Below are positions 58,486-58,829 of a DNA stretch of 58,829 bases, piece by piece. Position 1 is the first letter of the stretch. Each line of letters starts with the position of its first letter. The position numbers were made by a program, and so were the translations under genes. Below the pieces are notes generated by a model that made no database searches, was not told the origin of the DNA, and saw only the letters and a program-made list of their open reading frames with translations. The stretch is from a virus: positions 1 to 58,829 of IMG/VR virus record IMGVR_UViG_3300026382_000018; one strand, written 5' to 3'.

Positions 58486-58767
58486 TTAATTCAGAAGTTC
58501 TTCATATATAAATTGTTTTAACCAGCTTTTTAGTTCCTCTTTTTCCTTATTTGAAAGTTCAAGACTATCTATTTTTCTAGAATATTTGTTATAGAGATAA
58601 TCTAAATAAGAGCCTATATCTTTAGTGATTTCCTTGAAATTTTTCTTGAATTCACATTCAACTTCTATTGTTAGAAATATATATTCGATTGCAAAAATTA
58701 AAAATTTAATTAGTTTGTGAAATAAAAATAAAAACGCGAAAAATATTAATACTTCTATCAGTACCAT
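58486..58767 (-). CDS. Small membrane protein (93 aa)
   Basis: The N-terminal half is hydrophobic (VLIEVLIFFAFLFLFHKLIK and FLIFAIEYIFLTIEV), with one or two membrane helices. The C-terminal half is charged and helical (KDIGSYLDYLYNKYSRKI). The ATG follows GGAGAGGATAAG. It is the last gene of a leftward unit that enters from beyond the right edge. The function is unknown. Confidence 0.52.
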   Translation of the reverse strand: MVLIEVLIFFAFLFLFHKLIKFLIFAIEYIFLTIEVECEFKKNFKEITKDIGSYLDYLYNKYSRKIDSLELSNKEKEELKSWLKQFIYEELLN

Positions 58768-58779
58768 CTTATCCTCTCC

Positions 58780-58827
58780 TTACAGAATTTCACCGTTTAA
58801 TATTTTCTTGTTTTCAATTCTAAAACT
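58780..58827 (-). CDS. C-terminal end of a gene cut by the window edge
   Basis: The last 15 codons of a leftward gene read SFRIENKKILNGEIL and end at a TAA (58780-58782) that overlaps the ribosome site of the downstream membrane gene. Nothing can be said about the product. The frame is chosen because its stop is tightly coupled to the next start, as elsewhere in this genome. Confidence 0.35.
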   Translation of the reverse strand, partial: SFRIENKKILNGEIL

Positions 58828-58829
58828 TC

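Noticed and set aside
1-58829. Joining the window ends as a circle to complete the glycosylase-intein gene
   Set aside because: Reading leftward from position 1 into 58829 gives a stop after ten codons without an intein block, and the terminal fragment at 58780-58827 is in another frame.

Overview
This 58.8-kb window is most of the genome of a lytic-looking, contractile-tailed bacteriophage (myovirus-like Caudoviricetes) with T4-type modules. The DNA is very AT-rich and the genes are densely packed, with strong GGAGG-type ribosome binding sites. It encodes an oxygen-sensitive class III ribonucleotide reductase (NrdD/NrdG) and a flavin-dependent thymidylate synthase (ThyX). It also has an overlapping inner/outer spanin pair, which points to an anaerobic host with an outer membrane. 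No integrase, DNA polymerase or RNA polymerase gene is seen. Both ends cut through genes, so the window is not a closed genome.

Layout. (1) 1-15.5 kb, leftward: replication, recombination and nucleotide genes. They include uracil-DNA glycosylase (interrupted by an intein at the window edge), DnaB-like helicase, 5'-3' exonuclease, dNMP kinase, dUTPase, DnaG-type primase, ThyX, UvsW-like helicase, RecA/UvsX, gp32-like SSB, an archaeo-eukaryotic (AEP) primase and a possible sigma/Mor-like regulator. (2) 15.5-16.5 kb: a ~1-kb non-coding divergent region with three ~47-bp repeats, many palindromes and outward-facing copies of a two-box motif, which makes it a candidate origin and control region. 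(3) 16.5-20.4 kb, rightward: an unknown gene, NrdG, NrdD split into two reading frames, and a PD-(D/E)XK-like nuclease. (4) 20.5-33.1 kb: packaging and head genes (terminase, portal, protease with nested scaffold, major capsid protein, a tRNA-Thr, and six proteins sharing an N-terminal helix that resembles a capsid-targeting peptide). (5) 33.1-51.7 kb: tail sheath, two tube-like proteins, a probable frameshifted tail chaperone, tape measure, baseplate and two fibre/fibre-assembly modules. (6) 51.7-56.8 kb: lysis cassette, PAAR spike tip and an HExxH protein. (7) 56.8-58.8 kb, leftward: small unknown genes, including a tandem duplicate pair, behind a strong promoter.

The most unusual signals are non-coding. 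Three rightward-transcribed intergenic stretches carry sequence complementary to mRNAs of the leftward replication genes. At 20424-20454, just before a rho-independent terminator, 19 nt are perfectly complementary to the ribosome binding site and start codon of the AEP primase; overlapping or adjacent segments match the start regions of the helicase and of a small gene. The leader at 16404-16447 carries 19-nt and 16-nt exact antisense matches to the primase coding region. The 97-bp palindromic element at 31401-31497 is a diverged copy of the element at the primase 3' end (11921-12017). Together they could form a late antisense switch that silences replication genes, although relic duplication remains the main alternative.
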